Source: Epiperipatus broadwayi (lineage: Eukaryota; Onychophora; Udeonychophora; Euonychophora; Peripatidae). From it: a stretch of 64,000 nucleotides of DNA. Both the position numbers and the translations under genes were made by a program. The stretch spans positions 6,055,011-6,119,010 of the forward strand of contig JAQFVV010006221.1 in the NCBI GenBank assembly GCA_028023455.1, read 5' to 3'. Below the pieces are notes generated by a model. That model saw only the letters and a program-made list of their open reading frames with translations, made no database searches and had not been told where the DNA came from. This document shows, piece by piece, positions 1 through 11,394 of this stretch. The stretch's first letter is position 1; each line of letters begins with the position of its first letter.

Positions 1-540
1 AGATTAAAGTATGCATATGTACTTTCAACATAAACTGAAGATACTTGATTAATATATGTAATTTGTATGATTTTGGCTCCTAGAAGGAGAATATTAACAT
101 TTTTTTGTTGTTGTTGCTGTTCATTTATTTTAATTTTGGTTCATTTGTTCACATTTTACTATGGATAGTAGTTTCAATGTATACAGTGATGAGTAATCAT
201 ACAATTGGGTTTTACTTTGTTGTTCTAACTATCTTGTTATTTCTATTTGGGTTCTGATGCGTCTATGTTGTGCAATATGGTGTGAACATTAGATCTTTCA
301 CATATTTGTTATCTGATTATTAGCCCCCCCCCTTTTTGTCTTGTTAGTTTGGCATATTGTATAATGTCCAAGTGTCCCCAAATGTTTTTGACGATGCCAG
401 GAGTTGGTCTGTCTTCTGGATTTTAATCATTGTTTTGGAAAAAACTTGTTTTATAGTAGGTTGTGGGTGTTCCATGATTAGTTTACAATGTGTAACCCAT
501 ATGGCATAATTCAAAAATATTGAGAGACATATTACTGGAT
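1..540. other. AT-rich DNA without a recognisable gene
   Basis: I see no coding frame, RNA gene or clear repeat here. A short C homopolymer lies near 325. The 3' end of the neighbouring LINE may reach into this stretch, but no poly-A tail or target duplication is visible to fix that boundary. Confidence 0.4.
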
Positions 541-557
541 AGGTTTTAGTATTGATA

Positions 558-1118
558 CTATCTTTCAGTGATGACTATCTTGGTGTTGGAGAATATGATT
601 TCTCGGATCACTCTGAATCTCATAAGTATGATTTCTCGGATCACTCTGAATCTCATACATTGTGAGAAAAGGTGTTCCAATGTCTCATCGCTGTTCATGC
701 AAATGCTGCAAGTAGGGTCTATGTTGTGACCACATTTGTAAAAGAGGAAGTGATTAGTAGGTAGTCCATTAATGTTGTATTTAATGAGGAAGTCTAGGTA
801 TTTGGCTTCTAGACTCCATCTTTTAAAGTTGGATACCAGTTTCTGATTATTGTAATAAAATGTGTTGATTATAGGATGTAAGATTGGATGGAGGATTGTG
901 TATGCTTGCCATAATGATATTTTAGAATTGAATGTGGAGTCATTTATTGGGCAGTGCTGTTTGATAAGACTTGTGTTTCTAGTGATCCATGTTTGTCTGT
1001 CTAGCGGGGGTTGGTCAGTGGGTGTTACCTTTTGAAGGAAAGTTTTTTGGAGAATTGTGTTAAAACCATATGATGCTACCAAGTTGTGTATGACATTGTG
1101 GGTTTTTTGGTAAATCAA
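558..1118 (-). pseudogene. LINE C-terminal domain with RT-type zinc knuckle
   Basis: The open frame of about 186 residues ends the LINE polyprotein. Near residues 135-152 it carries CSICMNSDETLEHLFSQC, the Cys-x2-Cys...His...Cys knuckle typical of the region after reverse transcriptase in many LINEs (zf-RVT type), thought to bind RNA or DNA. Upstream, a Trp-rich stretch (TWITRNTSLIKQ, SLWQAYTILHP) fits the linker usually found there. Just after the knuckle an 11-residue block, MRFRVIREIIL, is repeated in tandem, caused by a 33-bp duplication. The frame is cut off from the RT by frameshifts, so no full product is expected. Confidence 0.75.
594..657. repeat. 33-bp exact tandem duplication inside the LINE
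   Basis: The block starting tatgatttctcgg at 594 recurs at 627 (period 33). The 31 bases 594-624 match 627-657 exactly. It duplicates 11 codons of the LINE C-terminal frame without shifting it. Confidence 0.9.
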
Positions 1119-1374
1119 TGCCTAAATGGAGTGAAGAGCAAGACCATTTAGCTTTCTTGGTCGCTGAGTGCCTTTGAGGCTGATCGCGACCGTTTTATCT
1201 TTCCAGAAAAGCTATGAGCACAAGCCATTTATTTTATTTATGAAGCTTTTGTTACATTTGATAAATTGGAAGAAAGTATGCTATTTTTGGCATCACATTC
1301 ATGTTAATTAGTGCTACCTTGCCAGGGAGGGAAGGAAGTGATGAATTTGTTTGTTGTTTCCAGGATGTTATCCT

Positions 1375-1440
1375 GAATCTCTTTGGTCATTGCTGTGGTA
1401 GGGTGTTGAATCTCTTTGGTCATTGCTGTGGTAGGGTGTT
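1375..1440. repeat. Second 33-bp exact tandem duplication inside the LINE
   Basis: 1375-1407 is repeated base for base at 1408-1440. On the minus strand it duplicates the 11 residues STPYHSNDQRD in what looks like the LINE coding frame. Confidence 0.92.
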
Positions 1441-1525
1441 GACTTTCCTTCCTGAAACAATTTGCCAAGAGGCAGACTTGCTGGGGTTGAATTGCAGCCT
1501 GTATTTCTCAGTATAGCGGCTTAAT

Positions 1526-2745
1526 ATTGTTTGTAGCAAAGGAATATGTTTTCTTGATGGTAGGATGATCATTACATCATCCATGTAGGCAAACATGTTG
1601 AATTCTCTGCTTAAATTGGGTATAAAAAGACCTGGTAGATTTTTTCCCCAAATCCATCAGGAGAGGATTTATATATGCGATGAAGCATAGGGCACTGAGG
1701 GGGGAACCCTGTGGGAGAGCTTGTGTCAGTTTAAATCGGAGGTGATGTTACCATCCATAATGCTAAAAATTTCCCTGTTGTATAGTAAATTGCTTATGAT
1801 ATGGACAGCAGCTGCAGGAACATCATACTCGGCCAAAATATTTAAGAGTATGTCTATATGTACCGAGTCAAAGGCTGTAGCAATGTCCAGTTGAATAGCT
1901 ATTGGCCCTGACTTCCAGTGGATTCTGACATAATCAATGATGGAGATTATGTTGCCCATTGCATGTGCAGTAGAGGATCCCTTCTTGGCATATTGGTTGT
2001 TAGCCTTCTTGGCATATTGGTTGTTGTTAGATATGTGCTTTAAGACATTTGGTTGGATGAGGTCTTTGATCATGGACTCTACAATTTTAATTAGCAGGGG
2101 TGTCATGGAAATAGGTCTGATGTTTGAGAGATCCATAACCTGATTTTTTTTTATAAATGGAACTAGCGCCACTGGGTAAAGGTTAGGTATCACTCTATTA
2201 CCAGTTGCTAGGTAATCCACCATCTTCTTCATTATGGGAATTGCAAATTGATTGAGATGTAGGATTAGGAATCTGGGAATCCCATGTAATCCAGGATGTA
2301 CACCATCTGGAAGGGAAGATATTTTCTGTTGAAGTAGGTTTTTTGTGATCCCATGTGGTCCCTGTGGATCAACTTCAGACCAGGATTGTGTGCCATTGAG
2401 GATTGCGGTTTGCATTCTTTGCTGGAAGTGTTCTTTTATTGTGTTCATCATAGGTGTTCCCAGTAAGGTTTTCCCATCTGCAATGATGGCGGTGGTAGTG
2501 GTTTTGTTATTTTTCGCTCCAAGTGCCCATCTCAAGTAGCCTTTTGTCCAGTGGTGTTGTTGTGATAAATAGCATTTGGCTCTCCTAATGGATAGGTATT
2601 CTGCCAGGGATTTTTGTCTTGATTGGTATAGGTTTTTAAGACTATATATATCTTGTGTTTTGATAGGTTGACTTTGGAGCATCTGAAGCTGATTCTCTAT
2701 TTGTAGAAGATCTCTGAAGAGGCTATTAGGGCCTTTGGCTTTCAT
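1526..2745 (-). pseudogene. LINE reverse transcriptase, frameshifted
   Basis: Reverse transcriptase of the LINE, which would copy element RNA at a nicked target. An open frame runs from 2745 to 1726. It holds the RT finger motif DLSNIRPISMTPLLIKIVESM and the palm motif AFDSVHIDILLNIL with the first catalytic Asp. A frameshift near 1735 is followed in another frame by QGSPLSALCFIAYIN. The catalytic loop FAYMDDVMII (1576-1593 covers FAYMDD) then returns in the original frame. The core motifs are thus all present but split across frames. Residues NNQYAKK are doubled by a 24-bp tandem duplication (1980-2027). No product is expected from this copy. Confidence 0.88.
1980..2027. repeat. 24-bp tandem duplication inside the LINE RT
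   Basis: The block ccttcttggcatattggttg starting at 1980 recurs at 2004 (period 24). It doubles eight codons (NNQYAKKA, then NNQYAKKG) and keeps the frame. Confidence 0.9.
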
Positions 2746-2789
2746 GGTGTGGTGTTTTAATATTGTCTGTAGGATGCCTATAAATGAAA

Positions 2790-3560
2790 TCAGGCTTCTT
2801 CAGCTGGTCTTGAAAGGATGTTGATTTTGTGAAAATATATATAAGATTCGGACACCATGGCCTCTGTCATGTTTGATTTTGTTACCATCCGCATGGTTTT
2901 GTGAAGAGCCTCTGGGGTTGGGAGGCCAGCCATGGTTTCAAGAGTAACTACAAGGGCCATATGATCCGAAAACGAAACCGGTAAAAGTTTTGCATTTAGA
3001 TGAAAATGTAAATCTGGTGAATAATATAATAGGTCTATTAGGGTTTGGTGGGATTTGGTGTAAAAGGAGTAGGATCTGGGAGGAAGGAATCCTTCCCCAC
3101 ATATCAAGTTTCTATTTATCAGTGGAAGAAATTTTAAGTTAAAGCGACCATATGTGGTGTTAAAATCTCCCAATATAAGAGCCTGATTTGTTGCTAAGGA
3201 TAGCATTTAAAATCTGAATGATTTTGTGATAGATAGTAGGATTGTTTGAAGTGTATATATAAGCTAGATTTATGCTGTAGCCTCAATAGTCTATTTCTAA
3301 TAAGATTAAGTTGTTATACAAATAGAGTATACAGAATTTGTTTGGAGGAAATTTTTTGTTAATTAATACTCCAACCCCTCCAGCTGCTGAATGTCCAACT
3401 GAAAATTTAGTGAAGCCCATAGTGGCAATTAATGTTTCTATTTTAGTGTGTGTTATTATGGAATTTGGTTTCCCCCATTAGAAGGATGTGGGGAGAGTTA
3501 ATGCTTATCCAATTTCTAATTGCGTGAGCACGGGCCAATGAATTGAGGCCATGGACATTA
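2790..3560 (-). pseudogene. LINE APE-type endonuclease, broken
   Basis: Endonuclease domain that would nick target DNA for target-primed reverse transcription. Its N-terminal part lies at about 3443-3560 and reads IAGINVHGLNSLARAHAIRNW followed by PHILLMGETK, matching the start of exonuclease-endonuclease-phosphatase folds, with the catalytic Glu in GETK. The C-terminal part is open at 2790-3206 and has LILGDFN, LIDLLYYSPDL and SDHMALVVTL, which match the GDFN, D-Y and SDH active-site motifs. About 240 bp between the two parts is not in frame. The motifs make the family certain; the copy is inactive. Confidence 0.85.
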
Positions 3561-3620
3561 ATCCCTGCAATTTTATAGTTCATAATATAGTGTCCCTGGC
3601 CCCTCAGCCATCCCCTGGTC

Positions 3621-3830
3621 TCAGGAAGAATTTGGAAGTAAATGACTATAATTGGTTTCTTGATCTGATGCTTCTTCCAATGAGAGTTGATGTAGATTTG
3701 ATTCCATGAGTACTGGAAGGTCCTCATTTTCCATAGAATCTGGTAATTCCAAATAGGGATCATCTTCCATTGGTGCTGAATCAGTATCAGAGTGCTCAGA
3801 GGTTTTTCTTTTCTTTTTTTCCCATGACAT
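3621..3830 (-). pseudogene. Possible ORF1 or N-terminal peptide of the LINE
   Basis: A 69-codon open frame starts MSWEKKKRKTSEH and continues with a strongly acidic stretch (DTDSAPMEDDPYLELPDSMENEDLPV). It lies just upstream, in element orientation, of the endonuclease. A basic then acidic N-terminal tract is compatible with a LINE ORF1 or polyprotein leader, but there is no diagnostic zinc finger or coiled coil. The assignment rests only on position. Confidence 0.35.
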
Positions 3831-4046
3831 CTGTGTTTACTTTGTGATTCTTGTGAATCTGGTTTTAATGTAGTTAGTTGTGTTATAAACCCAGAATTCA
3901 TATCGTCTCTGAGCTTGATTTATTGAAATGTAGTTAGATACAGCATAGTTCGCACCATTGTTCTTGTTCATTAAAACAACAAAGCATTTGCAATTATTTT
4001 CTTTTCTCACTCCTACAAATAAAATAAAAACAGCATCATAATACAA

Positions 4047-7000
4047 AAAGATGTTCCAAATTCAACGTTCATCACTTAAAATCATACTATAATTTACCAG
4101 CAAAGTGTTTGTAATTTTTTTCTAAAAATAGAAACATCTCACAATTTACATCTTTATTATGAATATTAAAACAACATCGTAATATATATATATTGTGCCC
4201 TTATCTATAGGTCATAATAGGGTAGAATGGTCAATTGCTAAAAAAATTTTAAATTTTAAGATATGTTTGTATGATATATAAATAATAGTAGGATAATTAG
4301 ATTTTATAGTACAATTTAAAGCTGAAAATACCTGGTATATAAAAGTGTAATGGATTATTTAAAAGGAACAGTTAAATAAAGATTAAAGATATCCTTGCTT
4401 ATGGTTGTAAAAGCTGGCCATATAAAATAACACAGCTATAAATAGTTAAAAGTATATTAATAATTCGAGTATAATATTTTAAAACTAATAAATTAAATAA
4501 AAACGATATGTAATAGTATAATTATATTTAATAGTCAAAATTAATCTAATATATTTTAAAAATAAACTTTAGGATGGTGAGAATTATATTTGGTTCTACA
4601 TTTTTAAATTATTTTCCAAATTTTTTATAAAATATATCAGTTTTGGTAATTTAGACCGAGACGTAAATTAAAAAATCATCTGATAAAGTTAGTAATCATG
4701 TGACTGTATATTATATACCTTCACACACACGCTTGTTAGACTAATAATAAAGTTTGTGAATTATAAAACTAAATATAATTGCTATTGATCCTTAAAGTAA
4801 AAGTTGAAATATTAAATATTGTTTTAATAATTATTTTAAAGTTTAAATGATTTTGATAAAACTATAGTTGAATTTAAAAATACTATTCTAAGTAATATTT
4901 AAGACATGATGTCATAAATTCTTTATTTTAAAGGGCTTAATCTATTATAAAACTAAAATGTATAAATTTGTTCGCACTAAAAAAGTCATTAACCAATCAA
5001 CGGAGGTATTTTAGCAGACAAAATATAAGAATTAGACGAAGCGGGAGAAAGTAATGTGTAAGTGAAGGAGGGAGTAACATTTTTTAGCTGGATAAAATCG
5101 TAAGCTAGAAAAGTGATATAATTTTTAAAATTTTGTATTTATTTTAAAAGTTTTTTTTTTAACATATAATATTTTGACTGCCTTTACATGAAGGGCTAAT
5201 TTTTAAAAGTTTTCTTACCAGTGATTTTATTCAAGTTTAGCCAAAACCTTACAGTGAAAATGGAAATACTACAGAAAACAGTATATAAAAATATTGTTAA
5301 AGGAAAAATATTTGGAAAGTGCCTTGATACAGCTTTATTTATGCTCAACCAGAAACTTATTATTGTAACTCAGAGGAATATAATTTGGACGCTATATGAA
5401 AACTTAAAAGAGAAGTTACTTGCCGTCAGGAAAATTATGATGCACAAATTTATAAGGCTACTCTGAAGTTATTTTATTCTTCTCTATGAAAAAATTAAGA
5501 TGCGTTTATTATAAAGGAAAAATTATGTAAAAGTTATAATGAAGAAAGAATGTTTATCTTTTTAAAGGAAACATTACAAAGTATATAGTTACCAGAACTT
5601 TAAAAGAAAGGAAAAATTACCGAATAATGATATGAAAGAGCTATTGTGTTTTTTATGAAAAAAAAAAAAAGAACAGAAAAACTTTCTCTAAGAAGAATTA
5701 AAAATGTTAAAGTATTCATTGGAGAAATACTTGATTTAGAAAATATAAATTTAAATTACTTAATGAAAATGGATCCATGGAAACAGAAAAGTTTTATTGA
5801 ATATTTAAATCAAAGTACCTAGAAGATGCATCATAAAAGTTGTGCGGGAAAATATTAGCAGAAAATATTAGAAGAAAATATTTAGAGGTTTTCTTTACGG
5901 GATTAATTGATATCATGGTTAATAATTGTATTAAGTGTGATAAAAAACCAAGGATTGTCGTCTATGAATATTTATTAAACAGAGCAATAATTGTTTTACC
6001 TTAAAATAGAACATTAAGTGACTGAAGAAGAAATAATAAACATTTTTTTTTTTAGCTTTAATATGAACGGTTTTCAAGAAAGTTTGATAAAGAAGTACAG
6101 TAAATATAGTTTAAATATTTTTTACTAATTTGTTTTAAATATAAAATGTTATGTGAGATTAGGGAAAACATATAAACATAAATTTAGTAATATTGAGATT
6201 TAAATATAATAGCTTGATAAAATTATAGAAATATTGTTTAAAAATAAAGTGTATGTATGTGAGTATTATATCTACAAGGATCAATGGGATGGTGAAGCCT
6301 ACGGAACGCGATCGAGAAGATAAAGATCGTTTGGTAATTGTGATATTTATTTATAATGCATAATGTATTTTTTTTAGATCATCTATTGATTAAGAATGAA
6401 GTGTGAAAGTTTAAATTATATGTACACATTTTATACAACATTTTAACATATTATGAGATAGGAGTAATTCGGAATATGCATGCAATAATTTATTTAAAGT
6501 ATATTAATAATGTAATGTAACAGAACAATTATGTGGTTCTTTTGAACTTTCATGTGATAAAGTATTCAGATACTTTAAAATAGTTTGTATATGATTAAAT
6601 ATATGAGGAAAGTAGTAAAAAGATTTTCTTATAGAACAGTGGAATAGTTTTGAAATAAATGAATTTTATTATTGTTAGTAATGCAGATATGTATTTGTCG
6701 ATGTACAGTATAGAAAAATCTTGAGAAATAAGATCGGATAGTGACTTGGAAGTACTAGTGGAGAGGAAACCAAGATGTTTTTTTTAAGAAATAGGAAAAT
6801 AAAGGATTTGGATCATATTTAGTTTGTGTGATTTCAGTATAGTTAACTAAGCCCTATGACTGAACACATATGGTTTGGACAGTGTTTTTTGCATATCTTT
6901 AAATTTTTGATGTTATAATAAAGCTGAAGAAATAGCTTTAGCATCGTTCCTATAATAGAGGTTGGTAGACAGGTAAAGGTCACTCCTCTATAGTGTCTTT

Positions 7001-8785
7001 TAATTCACTGTGCCATGATTGTCAAGGTTTATGACGAGTAATATTCTAGTTGTATTTTGATCCTATGCATCTATCTTTGCTATCCTTATTTCATGAATCT
7101 GCATCGGTCAGAAAGATATTTCAAAGAAATAATGAATAAAATAGAACTGAAGATATGTTATCGTTTATGTAAGAATAGTTTATTTGCTGGAATGTATAGA
7201 ATTGTGTAACTTTAAAATTGAAAGTCCAAAATATCATAAAGAGAGAAAGAATCATATAATACATTGTAAATTTAATTCAGAAATGAATATAAGATTTTGA
7301 AAAGAAATCTAAACCAAGTATTTTAAAAAGTGATAATAAAATTTGAATGTTTTTAATAATATTTAGAAAATTAGTATTGCATATTTATTAAGAAAATAGT
7401 TCAATAAGGTATAATAAACATATACTTGTGCATGGTATATTAATAGTTGTAATTATATCATCCGAAGTAAGGCTAGAATAAGAATATTAGGATTAATAAA
7501 CATCGGATAATGAACAATAAAAACCTAATACCGAATGTAGAACAATGTTTTGACTTTGTAAGATTCCATACAATCAATATAAAACTAAAATTGGATTATT
7601 TTGTAGAATTTTACTACGAATGTAAATTTTGTAAAAAATATAATTTTAATAATATTAGGGATGCAAAGTGTTAGTGATAATCATATAAGAAATGCATTTT
7701 GTAACAAGCTAACCATAATAATAAATCAAGTAATAATACTGTATTTTCTTAAGTGTTAAAAAGATAAGATTTAACTAGGAAAAATAAATAGTATTTTGAT
7801 TTCATTTTATAAACTAGTAAACTAAGTTGAGATATGGGAGTAAGGGATATCCAATGTATATAATGTAAAATATTGTTAATTTATTTATGTTGTTAATAAA
7901 CTTTGTTTTAAATTTATTTTAAAGTTTTGTGTCCGCGTTGTTATTTCTCCACATGGATGCATGAAATCACGATACATTTATAATTGAAACAGACATATCA
8001 ATTTTGCACAAAAAGGTAAACATAAAAGTATTATAATAATTTTGAGAATTTATTGGTATGTTAAAATTAAAAGATCATAAGTTTATATTATTTATTGGTC
8101 ATAAGTCGGTTGCCACAATATTACATTAAATTATATGCTAATGTTGCCACACGTATTCTGTTGTCAGATTATTAAAATACTACCACGTATGTATTTATTT
8201 ATTTCATTGAGGAAGAAATAAGATTATATTATATTGTTATTGTTATTATTATTCTTATTATTGTTAGTTGCTGTGTAGTAGATTATGACATAAAATTCCC
8301 TTTTCATATTTTACTACCGTAATTTTAAATCAGTTAGAATACAATTTATGAACCTGAGATTTTATTTTATTTTATTTTACTTCATTTTATTTAATTGAGC
8401 TAGATTCTTGTTATAAAGAAGATTAAGATATGATTATTATTTTAATCGTAGTGCATAGAGCTTAGAAAGTCGTAAGAATACTATGAGTTATTTATTTGGT
8501 ATAGTAAAAAAAGAGGGGATAGTGTTCTTATGCCATTGAGGTAGTATCGTGTGGATAATGTCTCAATGTAGTCTATCTCGTTCCCCGTATTGTCACTCCA
8601 TGTCTCATGAAAATAGTAAATGTTTGCTAATTCATTTTAAAATTGAACCATATTTGTATTTAGAAATTAGAGCTAGTAATCATTTTAATCAATGCTGAAT
8701 ATTTCATTTATTTATTTGGTAACTGAGCTAGAACCCGGAATATTTGTAATAAACAGTATGTTTTGGGGTGAGGATGCGCGGGGGG
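4047..8785. other. AT-rich region; scattered short open frames, nothing recognised
   Basis: No known domain is visible. Between 5220 and 6005 the plus strand has purine-rich, coding-like pieces broken by stops: 5221-5466 (81 residues), 5655-5822 (55 residues, MKKKKRTEKLSLRRIKN...) and about 5838-6003, which ends with NCIKCDKKPRIVVYEYLL. These might be remains of one decayed gene. Simple ATT-type repeats occur near 8230-8270. The rest holds nothing I can support. Confidence 0.35.
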
Positions 8786-8789
8786 AGGT

Positions 8790-9060
8790 TAGAATATATA
8801 TATATATATATGTTGTTTAAGGGGGAGGAAAAAGACACTTCATTCATTAAAACTATGAAACTTTTGTATTAATATTTTAAAGGGAAGGAAAAAATATTAT
8901 TAATCTTATTACAAATGTTGTTTAGAATGGAGGGGTGTGGTTGAGATATACTATTCATTCATTAAAATTAGGCAACTTTTTTATTCTACTATTCATTTAC
9001 TAAAATAGTAAAAGTTTATTATTATTCAATTTTGTTTCATTATTACTTAGTATTTTCAGT
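8790..9060. repeat. Degenerate direct repeats
   Basis: The pattern G-rich block, then cattcattaaaa, then aactttt recurs about every 110-130 bp (near 8820, 8930 and 8990) with heavy divergence. A short TA tract lies at about 8796-8811. I do not recognise the family. Confidence 0.4.
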
Positions 9061-9298
9061 AATGATTTGGTGTCTATAAAAGCCCCAGAGTGTCTACTGT
9101 ATGATTAGCCATGTAAGTTGAAAAGAGTTGAAAATATTTTTAAATAGATGCAGTATTGTCTTTTCTTGTGTGGTTGTGTTTTTACATATTAATGTTAATT
9201 ATATTAACATATGTTTATTCATTTTTCTTTTTCTTTGGTCACTGTTATACTGTATTTGGTTTCAAGGAAAGAAATAAAGCAACAAAAAAAAATCATAG

Positions 9299-9404
9299 TC
9301 AAGCGTTGTTAGTCGAGAGGTCATCACAGCTGCCTTGCAAGCAAGTAGTTGGTTGCAGACAGTTGTGAGTTCACGTCCCGGCCGATGCTATGACATATGA
9401 GAGA
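9299..9404 (+). mobile_element. tRNA-Ala-like SINE with target duplication
   Basis: The tRNA-related body has an A-box-like TAGTCGAGAGG, an anticodon loop reading CTTGCAA (TGC, alanine) and a B-box-like AGTTCACGTCC, then a short tail GATGCTATGACATATGAG and an A-rich run. A repeated A-rich sequence ending atcatag (9292-9298 and 9414-9420) looks like a target-site duplication. The element is unusually short, little more than a tRNA plus tail. It is not a functional tRNA because the acceptor stem does not pair. Confidence 0.8.
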
Positions 9405-9744
9405 AAAAAAAAAATCATAGATTTTTTTCAAGTCATAAAAAAGTGTTCTCACTACTGATGTAAAGATAAATTATTATTAATTTTTTTAAAAAAATCATTA
9501 GATTTATATATTACTATTTTTTTAATATGATTTTTTTTTCCAATTAAAATAAGGTTTAAAAAAAATATTGTAAAAAAATTTAAATACTGTACTGATTTAA
9601 TTATACAGTTAGTATTTGATTTTTTTGTATGCATTCATTATTATAATTTAAATATAGTATTTTTTTATTCGCTTAACAAAAAATGTGGTTAATATTAAAG
9701 CAATGTTGAAATTGTGACATGTAGTTTGCATAATAATTTTAATT

Positions 9745-9985
9745 CAATTTGCATATGTTTGTTCATCTGCATAATGAGTGATTTCCATCTTCTTTATAAC
9801 CTAAAGCTGAGTGCACTTTTGGTGAAGTTCACTATAATCATAGCTCTCTGATTATGGTAAACTTCACCGAAAGTGCACTCCGCTGTAAGTTATAAAGAAG
9901 CTAGAAATCACTTTGTTATGTATGCAAATTTGAATTACAAATATAAACAAAGGGGAAAAAAATCAATAATAAATTTAAATAAGTA
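9745..9985 (+). mobile_element. Family P palindromic retroposon, copy 1
   Basis: Inverted arms of about 95 bp face each other, centred near 9845. Each arm contains gtgcactttYggtgaag (Y is t or c) and a shared outer ttgcatatg block. The right side ends in an A-rich tail (aaaaaaatcaat) shared with copy 2 near 43.7 kb. The flanks ataataattttaa and ataataaatttaa may be an imperfect 13-bp target duplication. The right arm folds as a degenerate hammerhead-like structure, listed separately. Confidence 0.65.
9843..9885 (+). ncRNA. Degenerate hammerhead-like fold in family P
   Basis: Order seen: CUGAUUAU in place of CUGAUGA, stem II GGUA-AACUU-CACC in this copy (GGUG/CACC in copy 2), GAAA, a self-complementary AGUGCACU in the stem III position, then C. 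The other copy has AAAGCU before the core and the left arms keep AGCUUU after the cleavage position, which would form stem I. The core G at position 8 is lost, so it is probably inactive. Confidence 0.4.
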
Positions 9986-9989
9986 CTTA

Positions 9990-11140
9990 TCACAACTTTT
10001 TGTAACAATTATTAATAAATTAATACATAACACATAACAATGTAAAATCAATAAAAAATAATGATAATCATATATTAAACTGTATTAAAAGAAATGAATT
10101 AATATGTAAAATTTATTAGCAGATTTCAAGTTTATGAAAAAAATATATATTAAATAAAATCACCAAATTATAATTAAAAATGAAAAATTGAAATTATTAT
10201 TATTAAAAAAAAATTATCTTGACTAATTTTTTTCACCTGCTACTATTACAAGCATTAATATTTCTTTCACATACATATATTATAGGATTACCAGTACTTA
10301 CAATGCAATGAAGGGGGCTGTTAACAATAATTTTATAAAATATTTTCAACTAGAATAAAATGAATAATCTGTAAACACTTTTTTTTTTAAGTTTAAAAGA
10401 AAAGAATTTAGAAAATGCTTTTGCCATTTGATAATAATTTTAAAATCCAAAATAAATGATGCTTCTCCAATTACTATAGGGATATTCTTATGACAAGTTT
10501 GCCGAAAAATAAAAATTCTTGTAGACATTAATATTTTTGTTAATTCAAAAGGAGTTCATCAAACATATTTTTGAATGAGCTTGATAATCTGTTTATTTAA
10601 GTATTAAAATATAATTTTTACAAAAAAGTTAAAATGTATGTTATTATCTATTTATAGTCAGCACTGATTTTTAAATGACTATCTACTAACTCATTTCGAT
10701 GACAAAGACCACACAACTTATGAAAACTGAAATTTCTCTAATTATCATCATGATGATAAAATATGAGTATATCTCAATTGTTTATCAATCACATGACAAA
10801 AACATTATAACTGAATGAACAAAATTTCATTTGCAGGAAGAAACAAGAACTCACCTGTCACCTTTATTTCAAAATTAATTATGCATTATAAGAATGACTA
10901 TATATATCAAAACACTATTATTTGATTAACTTAAAATAATCTTTATATCTCAAATTAAATTTTATCAAAAGTAAAGTACAGCCATAAACTTCAGATTTAA
11001 GGGGTTTTGGGTTGTAACTCAATCTTTCATTTAGGGTATTTCAACTTCACGTAATTTCTTAAGCAATAAACTATTCTATTATTATGGCAAGTAATAAGAT
11101 TTAAAATTTAATGCCAAAACTGTTATGGTAATGATGGGTT
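9990..11140. other. AT-rich DNA, nothing recognised
   Basis: Many A/T homopolymers and small hairpins. No coding frame, RNA or known repeat is visible. Confidence 0.35.
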
Positions 11141-11156
11141 CAAGAGTTAAAGATTT

Positions 11157-11381
11157 AAAACAGGCAAAACTCTCCATACAGTAGTGCGGTGCAAACCAGA
11201 GTAATCAATGTATGCCAGAAGGTTTGTGCATAAAATCCCTATCTAGTATCTACTCATGCAATATCCCCAGACTAGTTTCTGGCATGTGGCCTTTGTCAGT
11301 GAGGAGCCTTGGATCTGAGAGCACTGCACCTAGTTACAGTTATGGGCAATTATAATAAATGGTGATCATGTGATGTTTAGT
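11157..11381 (+). mobile_element. Family S hammerhead retroposon, copy 1 (5' part inverted)
   Basis: The 225-bp insertion is bounded by an exact 13-bp direct repeat, gagttaaagattt (11144-11156 and 11382-11394). The right end is the family tail in direct orientation (gttatgggcaa..., gatcatgtgatgttt). Everything left of about 11334 is inverted and starts with aaaacaggcaaaactctcc, as in the copies at 49983 and 53666. The inverted part carries a hammerhead-like core on the minus strand (11259-11311). Confidence 0.75.
11259..11311 (-). ncRNA. Hammerhead-like ribozyme core, family S copy 1
   Basis: Minus strand, in order: UCCUCA, CUGACAA (core G8 changed to A), a short GGC/GCC stem II, GAA, self-complementary ACUAGU, C (cleavage position) and UGGGGA. 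UCCUCA pairs with UGGGGA over six positions as stem I. The G8 change predicts little or no activity. Confidence 0.5.
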
Positions 11382-11394
11382 GAGTTAAAGATTT

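Larger units (their letters stand above)
541..4046 (-). mobile_element. Decayed APE-type non-LTR retrotransposon (LINE), minus strand
   Basis: Read on the minus strand, the order is a short acidic ORF1-like peptide (3621-3830), an apurinic endonuclease-like domain (about 2790-3560), a reverse transcriptase (about 1530-2745) and a C-terminal zinc knuckle (558-1118). This is the order of APE-type LINEs such as the I/Jockey-like groups. Several frameshifts and stops separate the pieces, so this copy is dead, but a 339-codon open stretch in the RT suggests it is not very old. I cannot place it in a clade by eye. Both ends are approximate because no target duplication or tail was found. Three short in-frame tandem duplications lie inside it. 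Confidence 0.85.

Noticed and set aside
5221-5466. 81-residue open frame on the plus strand
   Set aside because: No domain, no clear start context, and flanked by stops in AT-rich DNA. Kept only as part of a possible decayed coding stretch, not as a gene.
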